Positions 1 through 12,495 of a DNA stretch of 64,000 bases are shown piece by piece (positions within the stretch are counted from its first letter, which is position 1; each line of letters starts with the position of its first letter). The notes beneath the pieces are model-generated. The model was not told the origin of the DNA, searched no databases, and saw only the letters and a program-made list of their open reading frames with translations. The DNA comes from Bathynomus jamesi. Its lineage: Eukaryota; Arthropoda; Malacostraca; Isopoda; Cirolanidae. The position numbers were made by a program, and so were the translations under genes. The stretch spans positions 1-64,000 of the forward strand of contig JAJOZX010005526.1 of assembly GCA_023014485.1 (NCBI GenBank), read 5' to 3'.

Positions 1-466
1 CTACCTCAGGGTAACCTCAGGGTTGCTGACTCGATGCGGGCCTCCCTTAGACCTTAATTACATGAACTTAAAGTAACGAAAGGGTACTATTTGTGGTCTT
101 CTTTCTGAACCTTGCAACAACAACGCAACCTGGCTATTGCACGATGCAACAATCATGTATCTAAACAACCAAACTGAATTGCAAGAGAGCTCTATCAAAC
201 CACACCTTTACGTACGACCTTCCACAAACGAGTAGAAAAGACGCGCAGCGTCCCAAAATGATGCCAACAGTGTGACAAACAATGATGCCACAAGAGCTAA
301 AAATGCTAGCTCTAAATTAAGTTAATTTTCACTAACCTTACAATTATGAGATGGATATATATACACCTTAACTTAATATATATACAAGCAATGCTGCATC
401 AATCAGCTTTAGTCATTCGTATCGCCTTGGACAACAATGGTTCTTCCTCTTCTAGATTTTCTAACA
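1..466 (-). repeat. BEL-A 3' LTR (partial)
   Basis: On the minus strand the LTR starts with TGTTAGAAAATC at 466 and runs out of the window at 1. It matches the LTRs at 6903-7511, 28507-29119 and 40251-40858. The missing part is the last third or so of the roughly 610-bp LTR. Confidence 0.9.
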
Positions 467-3400
467 CTCCCACCGAAGAGGCAATTGTTGTCATTACCTT
501 CTGCAAGGTTAGCCAGCCTTCTCATGAGGCTGTAACTCAAATGTTTCATCTTGACTATCTGTGTTTTGCTGATTTCTAAAGCATAGAGTTTTTGTATAGT
601 CTCTTTAACTTTCCTCCTGAAGTCTTTACCATGCAGACATAACTAAATTCTTTGCCAACAAACAACTCTTCAATTATGCCAAGCTTCCAGCATTGCCTTG
701 GTTCTTCATCCCCAATCATTACCACTTCTTCCCACCTTGATACAATTTGCATTGGAGCCCTTTACCTTGCCTGATGGTAATAATTGAGTTCTGGCAAGTA
801 TTACATCTGCCACCTCTTCCATAACTGATCTTGTAGCTCTTCAAGGTACCTGAAACCGTCTGTTTAACTCTCCTTGAGTGCTCTGGATAGGCTGCAAGTC
901 TTCTGGCACACTGTGGGTTGATGTTAATCGTTTACCCAAGAAATGATTGGTGTCAATGGCTCTGCTCCTGCCACTGTTGTAAACAAAAGTGATAGGCCTA
1001 CTGTTCACCATTGCTTCTACTTCACATAAAACAGTAGAGAATTCTTCTTTGCTCAAATGAGCATTAGCTAAAAGTTTCTTAATGGACACTTTACACTTCT
1101 CACTAGCCTTTCCCAAATCCTCCCCACCATGGTGCTCTCTCACAATAAACTCCCACTGTACCCCTTGGTGTGAAAAAGTAGGATTGAATCCTTCCTCTTT
1201 CAGCAAGGACCAAATTTCTTGGAGTTCCTTTGCAGCCTTTTTGAAGGTTTGCATTATCTGATATGATTTATTGGGAAACCCCTTCTGTTCACAAACCTTT
1301 TAAAGGCCAAAAGAAATACATCACTACTTAAGTTGCTTACCAACTCCAATGGATTGCTCTGGTGGTAGCACAGGTGAAAAGACATATATAACCTTTGTTA
1401 GACTCACCTCGCTCATACACATAGATGGCCCTGCAAAATCTACTCCACTACATCAAAATGGGCAGTATAGACACACCGTTCTCGTGGAAGTGGAGCCACT
1501 TTTCATAATAAGGCTTTGCACTCCAACGCTTGCAAACCACATTTATGCAGACCTTTTTCACTACTTGTCTAATTTTGGGAATCCAAAATTGTTGTCTAAC
1601 TCTCTATTATCACTTCTCTAACTCCAGCATGTAACAGCTTATGATGAGTATCCAGGATCAAAAGGTCCACAAAGAGCCCCCAGAAGGTAGCAAAATTGGA
1701 TGTCTTTTCTCCTCTGGAAGCCCAGAAAACTGTAGTCTACCTCCTACTCTCAATAAATCCTGATCCAAAAACACATCCAAACCCTTGAGCGCAGAATTTG
1801 TTGGTAGAACCTGTAATGGATGGCTGGTGAGCAATTCCCGCTCTTCACAAATTTTTCCTTCTGCGCATATACCACCCAGTATTCCTGGCTTGCTGAATCT
1901 CATTACTGTTCAGAATTCCTTCCCTTCTTGTTTCTCCCTTAATGTTGTTGGTAAATCTATATATCCATGCTGTCACTCTCACAATCTTTTCAGACTGCTA
2001 ATGTCCTCAAGCCTCAATATGGGGTCCTGCTGCATAACTTGACAACTGTTCACAGCGCATTTCTCACCTCACTCACCCATGCTTCTTCAGCCTGGCATTC
2101 TCCTCCAATAGGCTGATTAGAAGGCCAGTTTTCACTTCCAAGTTTTAGCCACTCTGGCCCATTCCACCACAAACTTGACTGTGAAAGATCTTTCACTGAA
2201 ATTCCTCGTGTTGGTAAATCATCGGGGTTTTGGATGCCTGGACAATGCTTCCATTGCTTGGGATCTGTGTGCGCTTGAATTTCATCCACCCTATTGGCAA
2301 CAAATGGTTTCCATTTCCTTGCCTGACTTCTTAACCAGTGCCAAACTATAGTGGAGTCTGTCCAATAATAGCTTGGAATTTCATAGAGGGCCAAAGACTT
2401 TCGCACTGTAATTGCAAGCCGACTAGCAATAACGGCACCCATCAATTCCAACCTTGGAACCGAAAGCCTTTTCAAAGGTGCTACTCTGCTCTTTGCAGCA
2501 ACCAACCTGCAACTTACTTCCTCTTGCAATGCGCCTCTTATATAAATACAAGTTGCATAGGCTTCCTCACTTGCATCACAAAAGATGTGCAGCTCCAAAT
2601 TGTCTGGACTATTGTTCAACTCTCCAAAGTACCATCTTGGGATTTCAATGTCTCCAAGATGTGCCAATTCTTTGAACCAATATTTCCACCTTACCACCAT
2701 ATGATCAGGTAACTCTTGGTCCCAACCAAGTCCAATTTCCCAGAGGCTCTGAAACCAAAATTTTTGACTTTATCACAAATGGAGCCAGGAATCCAAGAGG
2801 ATCAAAGACCTTTGAAGCCAAACTAAGAGCTGTACGTTTTGTCCACCTTGTCTCATTCTCAGCCAGCTCTACTAAAGATTTCCCATTGAAGGTAAACAAA
2901 TCATCATCTTGCTGCCAAACAATGCCTAGCACCTTTGCATCTATTGCCACAACTCCTTAATACCAGAATCCTCAATACTTTCTGCTGCATCAGGTACTAC
3001 ACAGGAATGACTCATAAACTCTTGTAATTGCGAATGATTGGTCTGCCATTTTCTAAGCTCCATGCCAGCCTCCCTCATTATAGCTCTAGCCTCCATGAAT
3101 ATCTGTTTAGCCATTTCTGTATTATCCACGGAACAGCAAATCATCAACATAAAAATTTTCCTTATGTGTTCAATAGTGTTAGGATAGACTTCAGAATATT
3201 TTTTAAAATGGTACTGCATAGTAGCTGCCAACAGAAATGGACTAGAGCTGAGGCCAAACAACACTGACTTCATTCTATATGCTTGAACCTTAGGTTCATT
3301 TTCCAACAAGTCTTTCGTATCCACCCACAGATACCTTACTGCATCTCTGTCCTCTGGTTTAACTTTATCCGCAAAAAGGCTTGCTTCACATCTGCAGTCA

Positions 3401-5765
3401 ATGCTACTCTACCAAACCTGAATCTCAGTAACAAGGAAAATAAATCTGCATTTAAATTTGGCCCAGCATCCAAACAGTCATTCAAGGACACACCACCTTT
3501 GTTTGGCTGAGCCATCAAAAACTACCCTCAGTTTGGTGGTAGTTTTGTCTCGCGTACCACTGCATGGTGTGGCAGATAATGTGCCTCCTGGCTCACCAGC
3601 TCACCTTGCACCCTTTCAGCATAGCCCTCCCTTACATAACTTAGGATGGCCTCATTGTATTCAATTAACAACTCCTCATTTTTTCTTACCTGTACAATGA
3701 AGTCTCCAACCTCCGATTAGCTAGCTGAAGGTTTGAACCGGGTTTGCAAGAATCCTTCCATGGTAGGCCAACTTCATAGCAACCATCTCTAAACCCAATC
3801 CCTTTTTCAAAGTTGCTCTAAAACATCATTGTTCACTGTACTTGCCTGGTTGTCCTTTATGCCAATATATTCAAGTTCCCAAAACGCTTTCAAATGCCTT
3901 TCCAGACATGGCTGTTCTCCTCAATCTTAACAAAAAGAGCCTTAACTTCCATTTCATTGCAATAACACCATGTAGCATCCAGCCTAGCTTACTTTCAATA
4001 GCTACCGGGCCTTGAGATGTACGGACAATATTACCAGTGATGAAGTCCCATAATAGTCAGCTCCAATCAAAAGACTAATATCTTCTGTTCCCTCAAACTT
4101 ATTATTGCCCAAATTAATTCCTTTAACTTGCAATTCTTGGACAATGCCATATCTAAACAAGTAGTGACTGGAGCAAAAGTTCCTCAATCTCTACAGCTTG
4201 GACCTTGATAGTGAGACTTTGGTAACAACCCTTTAACCAGAACTTCTACCATCTTAAATTTGGTTCGGTTTTGAACGGAACCCCCAAACCCAGAAATTCT
4301 TAAATTTTCCCTCTTAAGTTCTTTAAACTTCAATTTTCTGGAAATTCTGGTCTTAATAAAACTACACTGGCTACCACTATCAAACAACACTCTTACAGTA
4401 GCTTCTCCTCATTCCCAATTAATAAGGCTGCAGTTGTTTGCAATAATCCCCCTTTACTTTTACTCCCTTGCATAGCAGTGGCATGTGCCACTGATGTCTC
4501 TACTTCTGGGGTAGGCCTACTAAGAGTGTTTTCACACAATAATGGCTGATGCCTACCATGACATTTTTTGCACAAAATTTTAAACTTACAAAACCTTGCT
4601 CTGACCTTTCAAAAAACATCTAAAACATGCTGTGGACTTAGTTACCCTGTCCTTTCTCTCCTCAAAGGGTAAGGCCTCAGCCACCTCACATTTATGACTT
4701 GTGGTTGCCTTCGCAAAATATGCATTCCTTGATTCCCTTTAATTTATTCTCAGAGGAGGCATGTAGAGCTGACACTGTACCTGGGCTATTCCTTTTTGTG
4801 GAAACTTTGGTGCTGTGCTGCCATTTCCCCTTGTTTACCATCCCACTGTGCAAACTCAACTCCCTCTCGTCTTGCTAATTCTGTGCCTAAAAGACTTAAC
4901 ATCTGCTGAAGGGGGATGTACACATGTTCTGCAGAGTGTCCCCTACTTAATTCAAGCAAAATTGAGCTAGGCAATTTAGACTCCAGTGTAGGAACCAACA
5001 TTATACCATACTTTTCCATTCCTACACCCAAGTTGTCCAGGGACCTAGTTCTAATTTCAAATTCATCATATAACTGCCGTAACTCCTTGACATATTAGGA
5101 TTATTAACAGGAGGTATAGCTAAAAGTGCACGGAGGTGGCTTTTAATTAAGATCTCTGGCTTACCAAACCGTTTCTTTAATATATCCCAAGCCACATTAT
5201 AATTAGCCTCTGTTAATGCTAATCCTGCTATAGTCTTTGCTGCCCCCCCTTCCAAGAGGGACCGCAAATAATTAAACTTCTCCACGGCACTTAACAGTTG
5301 ACTAGAATGAACTACTGATTGAAAACTGTCTGCCCATCCTTGCCATTCCTGAATACTCCCAGAAAATGTTTTGAGTACAAGCCTCGGTAATTGAACTACA
5401 TATCTGTTAACCTTAACTTCACAAACATCATTTTTGAGTGTTGTGTTTCATTATCAGACCTGGTCTCTAACTGTACTGAGCTACTAAACTCTTTTGCTCG
5501 GAGGCCTACGTTAATTATATCATCAATAATCTCTTCAAAGTAAATTATGTTATTTTCTATTTCATCCTCTTCTATAAGAGCCTCAATTTTAACATTTACC
5601 TCACTTAGAGCAACCTTTTTAGTTTCTAATATGGAAAGCTGCGCAGTCACTAAGCGTAAAATCCTCTTGCTCTATGGCAGAATCTATAGTGACAATGACC
5701 TTTGTAATTAGACCTTTGTAGGCGCTTCTCCTTTTTATAAATTTGTTCAATTCAGATGCACTCAT
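467..5765 (-). pseudogene. BEL-A Gag-Pol polyprotein, multiply frameshifted
   Basis: The Gag start (MSASELNKF) is at 5763-5765. Recognisable in order are the Gag DUF1759-like region (about 4790-5650), zinc knuckles (about 4550-4740, one damaged), a retropepsin-like segment with DSG (about 4380), RT (about 2950-3520), RNase H with the core CDASEEAYA (2050-2700), an integrase zinc-binding and core region (about 841-1900), and a C-terminal DUF5641-like segment (about 470-840). Single-base gains or losses separate nearly every block, so no block longer than about 220 residues stays open. The protein would copy and integrate the element; this copy cannot encode it. Confidence 0.9.
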
Positions 5766-5944
5766 CTTCAATGCAAACAACAATTGGGCTCAATGCCAAA
5801 TAAGCTGAATTGGCAGAAATACTTAACCGAACTGATCAAACGTAAATTTTACTTTCAAATAAACTGAATTGCTAGGTGGGGTACTCAACACCAGTATGGA
5901 ATACCAATTTTTCCACCCAAGTAACTGGCGCACTGGTCTGCAAC

Positions 5945-6610
5945 CTTCGCCTATGAATAATAAACCAAATTAACCAAACTGGTAAATGTAGGCCAAAAAC
6001 AACGACAGACAAGTGGCCAAGTTTCGCAATTGGGCAACCAAACTTTCTACCCTGGGACCTTAATTCAATAACCCAAAATTAACCAAACCGGTAAAATGTA
6101 GGCCAAAACAACGACAGACGACTGGCCAAGTTTCGCAATTGGGCACCAAACTTTTACCTGGGACCTTAATTCAATAATAACCCAAAATTAACCAAACCGT
6201 AAAATGTAGGCCAAAACAACGACAGACGACTGGCCAAGTTTCGCAATTGGGCTACCAAACTTTTACCCTGGGACTTAATTCAATAACCCAAAATTAACCA
6301 AACCGGTAAAATGTAGGCCAAACAACGACAGACGACTGGCCAAGTTTCACAATTGGGCGACCAAACTTTTTACCCTGGGACCTTAATTCAATAATAACCC
6401 AAAATTAACCAAACCGGTAAAATGTAGGCCAAAACAACGACAGACGACTGGCCAAGTTTCGCAATTGGGCACCAAACTTTTACCCTGGGACCTTAATTCA
6501 ATAATAACCCAAAATTAACCAAACCGGTAAAATGTAGGCCAAAACAACGACAGACGACTGGCCAAGTTTCGCAATTGGGCGACCAAACTTTTACCCTGGA
6601 ACCTTAACTC
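5945..6610 (-). repeat. BEL-A leader minisatellite, about 110-bp unit, 6 copies
   Basis: A unit of about 105-116 bp, recognisable by the core acgacagacgactggccaag, repeats six times between Gag and the 5' LTR. The first copy (near 6000) has a variant core (gacaagtgg). The other BEL copies have 3, 5 and 4 units, so the array is length-variable within the family. Confidence 0.9.
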
Positions 6611-6704
6611 AATAATACTCAACCCGTCTAGGCCTAACTTGGGCTACAATTTGCACAATCAGAACTTTGCCGAAAAATAGTCACTGACTCAGTCTTGGGG
6701 TAGA

Positions 6705-6723
6705 ATCCGGTTCTGAAGGACCA
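6705..6723 (-). other. BEL-A primer-binding site
   Basis: Directly inside the LTR edge on the minus strand lies TGGTCCTTCAGAACCGGAT, identical to the site of copy B. It begins with the TGG that pairs with a tRNA CCA end. The rest resembles the complement of a tRNA-Tyr 3' end, with one extra base and one mismatch, so the tRNA assignment is tentative. Confidence 0.6.
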
Positions 6724-6900
6724 TGTTATTTTATTTATTTGTTGGGTTCAAAATCCCAGCTGAGCCGTGAACGGCCAAATTCTAAAGGGCCAGTTCTATC
6801 TGAAGCCCAAGTTAAGCTAAATTAAAACTTACGGATTTGAGATCCTATTAGGTCCTACCTCAGGGTAACCTCAGGGTTGCTGACTCGATGCGGGTCTACC
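6724..6900 (-). repeat. BEL-A 5' LTR, truncated to its inner 177 bp
   Basis: On the minus strand the LTR should run about 608 bp, but only the part next to the primer site is present. At about 6900 it switches to the start of copy B's LTR in the opposite orientation. The joint lies in a short shared stretch, acctttgtta in both parents. Confidence 0.88.
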
Positions 6901-6902
6901 TT

Positions 6903-7511
6903 TGTTAGAAAATCTAGAAGAGGAAGAACCATTGTTGTCCCAAGGCGATACGATGACTAAGCTGATTGATGCAGCATTGCTTGTATATATATTAAGTTAA
7001 GGTGTGTATATATATCCATCTCATAATTGTAAGGTTAGTGAAAAATTAAATTAATTTAGAGCTAGCATTTTTGAGCTCTTGTGGCATCATTGTTTGGTCA
7101 CACTGTTGGCATCATTTTGGGACGCTGCGCGTCCTTTCTACTCGTTTGTGGAAGGTCGTACGTAAAGGTGTGGTTTGATAGAGAGCTCTCTTGCAATTCA
7201 GTTGGTTGTTTAGATACATGATTGTTGCATCGTGCAATAGTCCAGGTTGCGTTGTTGTTGCAAGGTTCATAAAGAAGACCACAAATAGTACCCTTTTGTT
7301 TACCTTTTAAGTTCATGTAATTTAAGGTCTAAGGTAGGCCCGCATCGAGTCAGCAACCCTGAGGTTACCCTGAGGTAGGACCTAATAGGATCTCAAATCC
7401 GTAAAGTTTAATTTAGCTTAAACTTGGGCTTTAGGTAGAAACTTGCCCTTTAGAATTTGGCCGTTCACGGCTCAGCTGGGATTTCGAACACGACAAATAA
7501 ATAAAATAACA
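6903..7511 (+). repeat. BEL-B 5' LTR (complete, 609 bp)
   Basis: It starts TGTTAGAAAATC and ends AAATAACA, so it has the usual TG...CA ends, and the primer site follows at once. It is the only full LTR of the A/B pair and defines the family LTR together with 28507-29119 and 40251-40858. Confidence 0.92.
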
Positions 7512-7530
7512 TGGTCCTTCAGAACCGGAT
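7512..7530 (+). other. BEL-B primer-binding site
   Basis: TGGTCCTTCAGAACCGGAT directly follows the LTR. It is similar to the complement of a tRNA-Tyr 3' end (one extra base, one mismatch against the common animal sequence as I recall it). The position is certain; the tRNA identity is an inference. Confidence 0.65.
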
Positions 7531-7617
7531 TTCTACCCCAAACTGAGTCAGTGACCATTTTTCGGCAAAGTTCTGATTGTGCAAATTGTATCCCAAGTTA
7601 GGCCTAGACGGGTTGAG

Positions 7618-7975
7618 TATTATTGAGTTAAGGTCCCAGGGTAAAAAGTTTGGGTCGCCCAATTGCGAACTTGGCCAGTCGTCTGTTGTTTTTTGGACTA
7701 CTTTTTTTCCGGTTTGGTTAATTTTGGGTTATTATTGAGTTAAGGTCCCAGGGTAAAAAGTTTGGTCGCCCAATTGCGAAACTTGGCCAGTCGTCTGTCG
7801 TTTTTTGGCCTACCTTTTTTCCGGTTTGGTTAATTTTGGGTTATTATTGAATTAAGGTCCCAGGGTAAAGTTTGGTCGCCCAATTGCGAAACTTGGCCAG
7901 TCGTCGGTCGTTTTTTGGCCTATATTTTTTCTGGTTTGGTTAATTTTGGGTCATTATGAATTAAGGTCCTGGGGT
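7618..7975 (+). repeat. BEL-B leader minisatellite, 3 copies
   Basis: Three units of about 115 bp, each with the core cttggccagtcgtctgtcg and variants. This is the shortest array among the four copies (6, 3, 5 and 4 units in A to D). Confidence 0.88.
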
Positions 7976-8114
7976 GGAAAATTTGGTATTCCATACTGGT
8001 GTTTGGTTAGTACCCCAACTCAGCAATTCAGTTTATTTGAAAGTAAAATTTGCGTTTGATCAGTTTGGTTAAGTATTTCTGCCAATTCAGCTCATTTGGT
8101 ATTGAGCCCAAGGG

Positions 8115-11100
8115 TTGTTTACATTGAAGATGAGTGCATCTGAATTGAACAAATTTATAAAAAGGAGAAGTGCCTACAAAGGTCTAATTACAAAGGTCAT
8201 TGCCACTATAGATTCTGCCATAGAGCAAGAGGATTTACGCTTAGTGACTGCGAAGCTTGCCATATTAGAAACTAAAAAGGTTGCTCTAAGTGAGGTAAAT
8301 GTTAAAATTGAGGCTCTTATAGAAGAGGATGAAATAGAAAATAACATAATTTACTTTGAAGAGATTATTGATGATATGACTAACGTAGGCCTCCGAGCAA
8401 AGAGTTTAGCAGCTCAGTACAGTTAGAGACCAGGTCTAATAATGAAACAAACACTCAACAAATGATGCTTGTGAAGTTAAGGTTAACAGATCTGTAGTTC
8501 AATTACCGAGGCTTGTACTCAAAACATTTTCTGGGAGTATTCAGGAATGGCAAGGATGGGCAGACAGTTTTCAATCAGCAGTTCATTCTAGTCAAGTGTT
8601 AAGTGCCGTGGAGAAGTTTAATTATTTGCGGTCCCTCTTGGAAGGGGAGGCAGCAAAGACTATAGCAGGATTAGCATTAACAGAGGCTAATTATAATGTG
8701 GCTTGGGATATATTAAAGAAACGGTTTGGTAAGCCAGAGATCTTAATTAAAAGCCACCTCCGTGCACTTTTAACTATACCTCCTGTTAATAATCCTAATA
8801 GTGTCAAGGAGTTACGGCAGTTATATGATGAATTTGAAATTAGAACTAGGTCTCTGGACAACTTGGGTGTAGGAATGGAAAAGTATGGTATAATGTTGGT
8901 TCCTACACTGGAGTCTAAATTGCCTAGCTCAATTTTGCTTGAATTAAGTAGGGGACACTCTGCAGAACATGTGTACATCCCCCTTCAGCAGATGTTAAGT
9001 CTTTTAGGCACAGAATTAGCAAGACGAGAGGGAGTTGAGTTTGCACAGTGGGATGGTAAACAAGAGGACAAAGGCAGGCACAGCACCAAAGTTTCCACAA
9101 AAAGGAATAGCCCAGGTACAGTGTCAGCTCTACATGCCTCCTCTGAGAATAAATTAAAGGGAATCAAGGAATGTATATTTTGCGAAGGCAACCACAAGTC
9201 ATATAAATGTGAGGTGGCTGAGGCCTTACCCTTTGAGGAGAGAAAGGACAGGGTAACTAAGTCCACAGCATGTTTTAAATGTTTTTTGAAAGGTCATAGA
9301 GCAAGGTTTTGTAAGTTTAAAATTTTGTGCAAAAAATGTCATGGTAGGCATCAGCCATTATTGTGTGAAAACACTCTTAGTAGGCCTACCCCAGAAGTAG
9401 AGACATCAGTGGCACATGCCACTGCTATGCAAGGGAGTAAAAGTAAAGGGGGATTATTGCAAACAACTGCAGCCTTATTAATTGGGAATGAGGGAGAAGC
9501 TACTGTAAGAGTGTTGTTTGATAGTGGTAGCCAGTGTAGTTTTATTAAGACCAGAATTTCCAGAAAATTGAAGTTTAAAGAACTTAAGAGGGAAAATTTA
9601 AGAATTTCTGGGTTTGGGGGTTCCGTTCAAAACCGAACCAAATTTAAGAAGGTAGAAGTTCTGGTTAAAGGGTTGTTACCGCAAAGTCCCACTATCAAGG
9701 TCCAAGCTGTAGAGATTGAGGAACTTTGTGCTCCAGTCACTACTTGTTTAGATATGGCATGTGTCCAAGAATTGCAAGTTAAAGGAATTAATTTGGGCAA
9801 TAATAAGTTTGAGGGAACAGATATTAGTCTTTTGATTGGAGCTGACTATTATTGGGACTTCATCACTGGTAATATTGTCCGTACATCTCAAGGCCCAGTA
9901 GCTATTGAAAGTAAGCTAGGCTGGATGCTACATGGTAGTTATTGCAATGAAATGGAAGTTAAGGCTCTCTTTGTTAAGATTGAGGAGAACAGCCATGGTT
10001 GGAAAGGCATTTGAAAGCGTTTTGGGAACTTGAATCTATTGGTATAAAGGACAACCAGGCAAGTACAGTGAACAATGATGTTTTAGAGCACTTTGAAAAA
10101 GGGATTGGGTTTAGAGATGGTTGCTATGAAGTTGGCCTACCATGGAAGGATTCTTGCAAACCCGGTTCAAACCTTCAGCTAGCTAATCGGAGGTTGGAGA
10201 CTTCATTGTACAGGCTAAGAAAAATGAGGAGTTGTTAATTGAATACGATGAGGCCATCCTAAGTTATGTAAGGGAGGGCTATGCTGAAAGGGTGCAAGGT
10301 GAGCTGGTGAGCCAGGAGGCACATTATCTGCCACACCATGCAGTGGTACGGCGAGACAAAACTACCACCAAACTGAGGGTAGTTTTTGATGGCTCAGCCA
10401 AGGACAAAGGTGGTGTGTCCTTGAATGACTGTTTGGATGCTGGGCCAAATTTAAATGCAGATTTATTTTCCTTGTTACTGAGATTCAGGTTTGGTAGAGT
10501 AGCATTGACTGCAGATGTGAAGCAAGCTTTTTGCGGATAAAGTTAAAACCAGAGGACAGAGATGCAGTAAGGTATCTGTGGGTGGATACGAAAGACTTGT
10601 TGGAAAATGAACCTAAGGTTCAAGCATATAGAATGAAGTCAGTGTTGTTTGGCCTCAGCTCTAGTCCATTTCTGTTGGCAGCTACTATGCAGTACCATTT
10701 TAAGAAATATTCTGAAGTCTATCCTAACACTATTGAACACATAAGGAAAAATTTTTATGTTGATGATTTGCTATGTTCCGTGGATAATACAGAAATGGCT
10801 AAACAGATATTCATGGAGGCTAGAGCTATAATGAGGGAGGCTGGCATGGAGCTCAGAAAATGGCAGACCAATCATTCGCAATTACAAGAGTTTATGAGTC
10901 ATTCCTCTGTAGTACCTGATGCAGCAGAAAGTATTGAGGATTCTGGTATTAAGGAGTTGTGGGCAATAGACGCAAAGGTGCTAGGCATCGTTTGGCAGCA
11001 AGATGATGATTTGTTTACCTTCAATGGGAAATCTTTAGTAGAGCTGCGAGAATGAGACAAGGTGGACAAAACGTACAGCTCTTAGTTTGGCTTCGAAGGT

Positions 11101-11701
11101 CTTTGATCCTCTTGGATTCCTGGCTCCATTTGTGATAAAGTCAAAAATTTGGTTTCAGAGCCTCTGGGAAATTGGACTTGGTTGGGACCAAGAGTTACCT
11201 GATCATATGGTGTAAGGTGGAAATATTGGTTCAAAGAATTGGCACATCTTGGAGACATTGAAATCCCAAGATGGTACTTTGGAGAGTTGAACAATAGTCC
11301 AGACAATTTGGAGCTGCACATCTTTTGTGATGCAAGTGAGGAAGCCTATGCAACTTGTATTTATATAAGAGGCGCATTGCAAGAGGAAGTAAGTTGCAGG
11401 TTGGTTGCTGCAAAGAGTAGAGTAGCACCTTTGAAAAGGCTTTCTGTTCCAAGGTTGGAATTGATGGGTGCCGTTATTGCTAGTCGGCTTGCAATTACAG
11501 TGCGAAAGTCTTTGGCCCTCTATGAAATTCCAAGCTATTATTGGACAGACTCCACTATAGTTTGGCACTGGTTAAGAAGTCAGGCAAGGAAATGGAAACC
11601 ATTTGTTGCCAATAGGGTGGAGGAAATTCAAGCGCACACAGATCCCAAGCAATGGAAGCATTGTCCAGGCATCCAAAACCCCGCTGATTTACCAACACGA
11701 G
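8115..11701 (+). pseudogene. BEL-B Gag-Pol, 5' part to RNase H
   Basis: The Gag start is at 8130 (MSASELNKF). A frameshift near 8410-8460 is followed by a 472-residue open stretch (8596-10014) with the Gag DUF1759-like region, three zinc knuckles (C-x2-C-x3-H-x4-C, C-x2-C-x4-H-x4-C, C-x2-C-x3-H-x4-C) and an aspartic-protease DSG motif (FDSGSQCSFI). RT follows in broken frames (10232-11055), including ADVKQAF and the catalytic YVDDLL at about 10760. RNase H (11239-11701) has FCDASEEAYA, a conserved RLELMGAV segment and WTDSTIVW. The Gypsy insertion then ends the frame. At least four frameshifts make it non-coding as a whole. Confidence 0.92.
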
Positions 11702-12122
11702 TGAGGTGACGTGTATGTATATATATGTATATAGTCTAAAAGTCACTAAAGAGTAAATATCACTAAATCTAAGCTGAATGGCAAGACGAAGCCATAAACA
11801 ACGAACGGGCTGTTCGTATTGCTTCGGTCTGGCCTAGACATGTTTTTTCCTATCTGACCTAATCTTTGGTGCTGAGTAAAATTAGGTGATGAATCTAAAG
11901 TAACAAATCGGGTAGGAAGTTGTTCGTACTTAAGTATAGTTAGGGGAAATGTCTATAGCTTCTAAATTGGTAATGTAAGAGAGAGTTAGGTAGGCTGTTG
12001 TGGGACACAGGAATAAAACGGTAGGCTTCAAGGAATACCTAATTCAACGCACCGGTAAGTGCTTTTGATTGTTTGCTAGAACCTAAGTAACCTAACTGGG
12101 GTGTCTACCCCACGCTATCACA
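11702..12122 (+). repeat. Gypsy 5' LTR (421 bp)
   Basis: It begins TGAGGTGACGTG and ends GCTATCACA, giving TG...CA ends. The same sequence recurs at 16433. An AT-alternating stretch (tatatatatgtatata) lies near its 5' edge. Confidence 0.9.
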
Positions 12123-12124
12123 TT

Positions 12125-12143
12125 TGGCGACGAGGATGGGATT
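12125..12143 (+). other. Gypsy primer-binding site, tRNA-Ser type
   Basis: TGGCGACGAGGATGGGATT lies two bases inside the LTR. As I recall the animal tRNA-Ser(GCT) 3' end, all 19 bases are complementary to it including CCA. Confidence 0.8.
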
Positions 12144-12495
12144 TGGCTCATTTGGTTAAATTTTGTTCATTGGGTTAAATTTGGCTCATTGGGTTAATTT
12201 GGCTTATTGGGTTCAAGTGGTTGTTTGGAAAATTGGATGCAGACTAGTGGGTCGTCCGATTTGGTTTGTTTGTGTGGGGAAGCTACCGTACTATAGCGTA
12301 GGTCCCGCCGCCCTAATTCTAAAACTAATTCCTACTCAGCCCTAACTCTAAAACTAATTCTACTCAGCCCTAACTCTAATACAATTCACTATTCAGCCCT
12401 AACTCTAATAAAATTCACTATTCAGTAACTAGACCAAATTTAAACCTAACCTAACCTACTTCACGTGAGTTGGTCTAATTCGGTTTTGCTCTAGC

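Larger units (their letters stand above)
1..6900 (-). mobile_element. BEL/Pao LTR retrotransposon, copy A (decayed)
   Basis: Reading on the minus strand, the order is LTR remnant (6724-6900), primer site, tandem-repeat leader, Gag, protease, RT, RNase H, integrase and 3' LTR (1-466, cut by the window edge). This is the BEL/Pao order with Gag and Pol in one long frame. Compared with copies B, C and D at matching positions, A is broken by many small indels and is the most decayed of the four. It lacks the hAT insertion of C and D and the Gypsy insertion of B, so it shows the empty site for both. Family assignment is firm; the superfamily clade is not resolved. Confidence 0.93.

Noticed and set aside
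346..579. 77-codon frame at the BEL-A LTR border
   Set aside because: Antisense of the Pol C-terminus and LTR; no independent support.
5945..6610. CRISPR-like array
   Set aside because: The leader repeats are contiguous units of about 115 bp without spacers, in a eukaryotic retroelement.
8691..8978. Long antisense frames over BEL (also at 26796-27083, 4916-5098, 11203-11568, 24199-24573, 36046-36420)
   Set aside because: They are mirror frames of the BEL Gag and RNase H regions, recur only because BEL recurs, and carry no domain of their own.
12440..12470. Telomeric repeat (cctaacctaacctac)
   Set aside because: Only two to three imperfect units in the Gypsy leader; too short to call telomeric.
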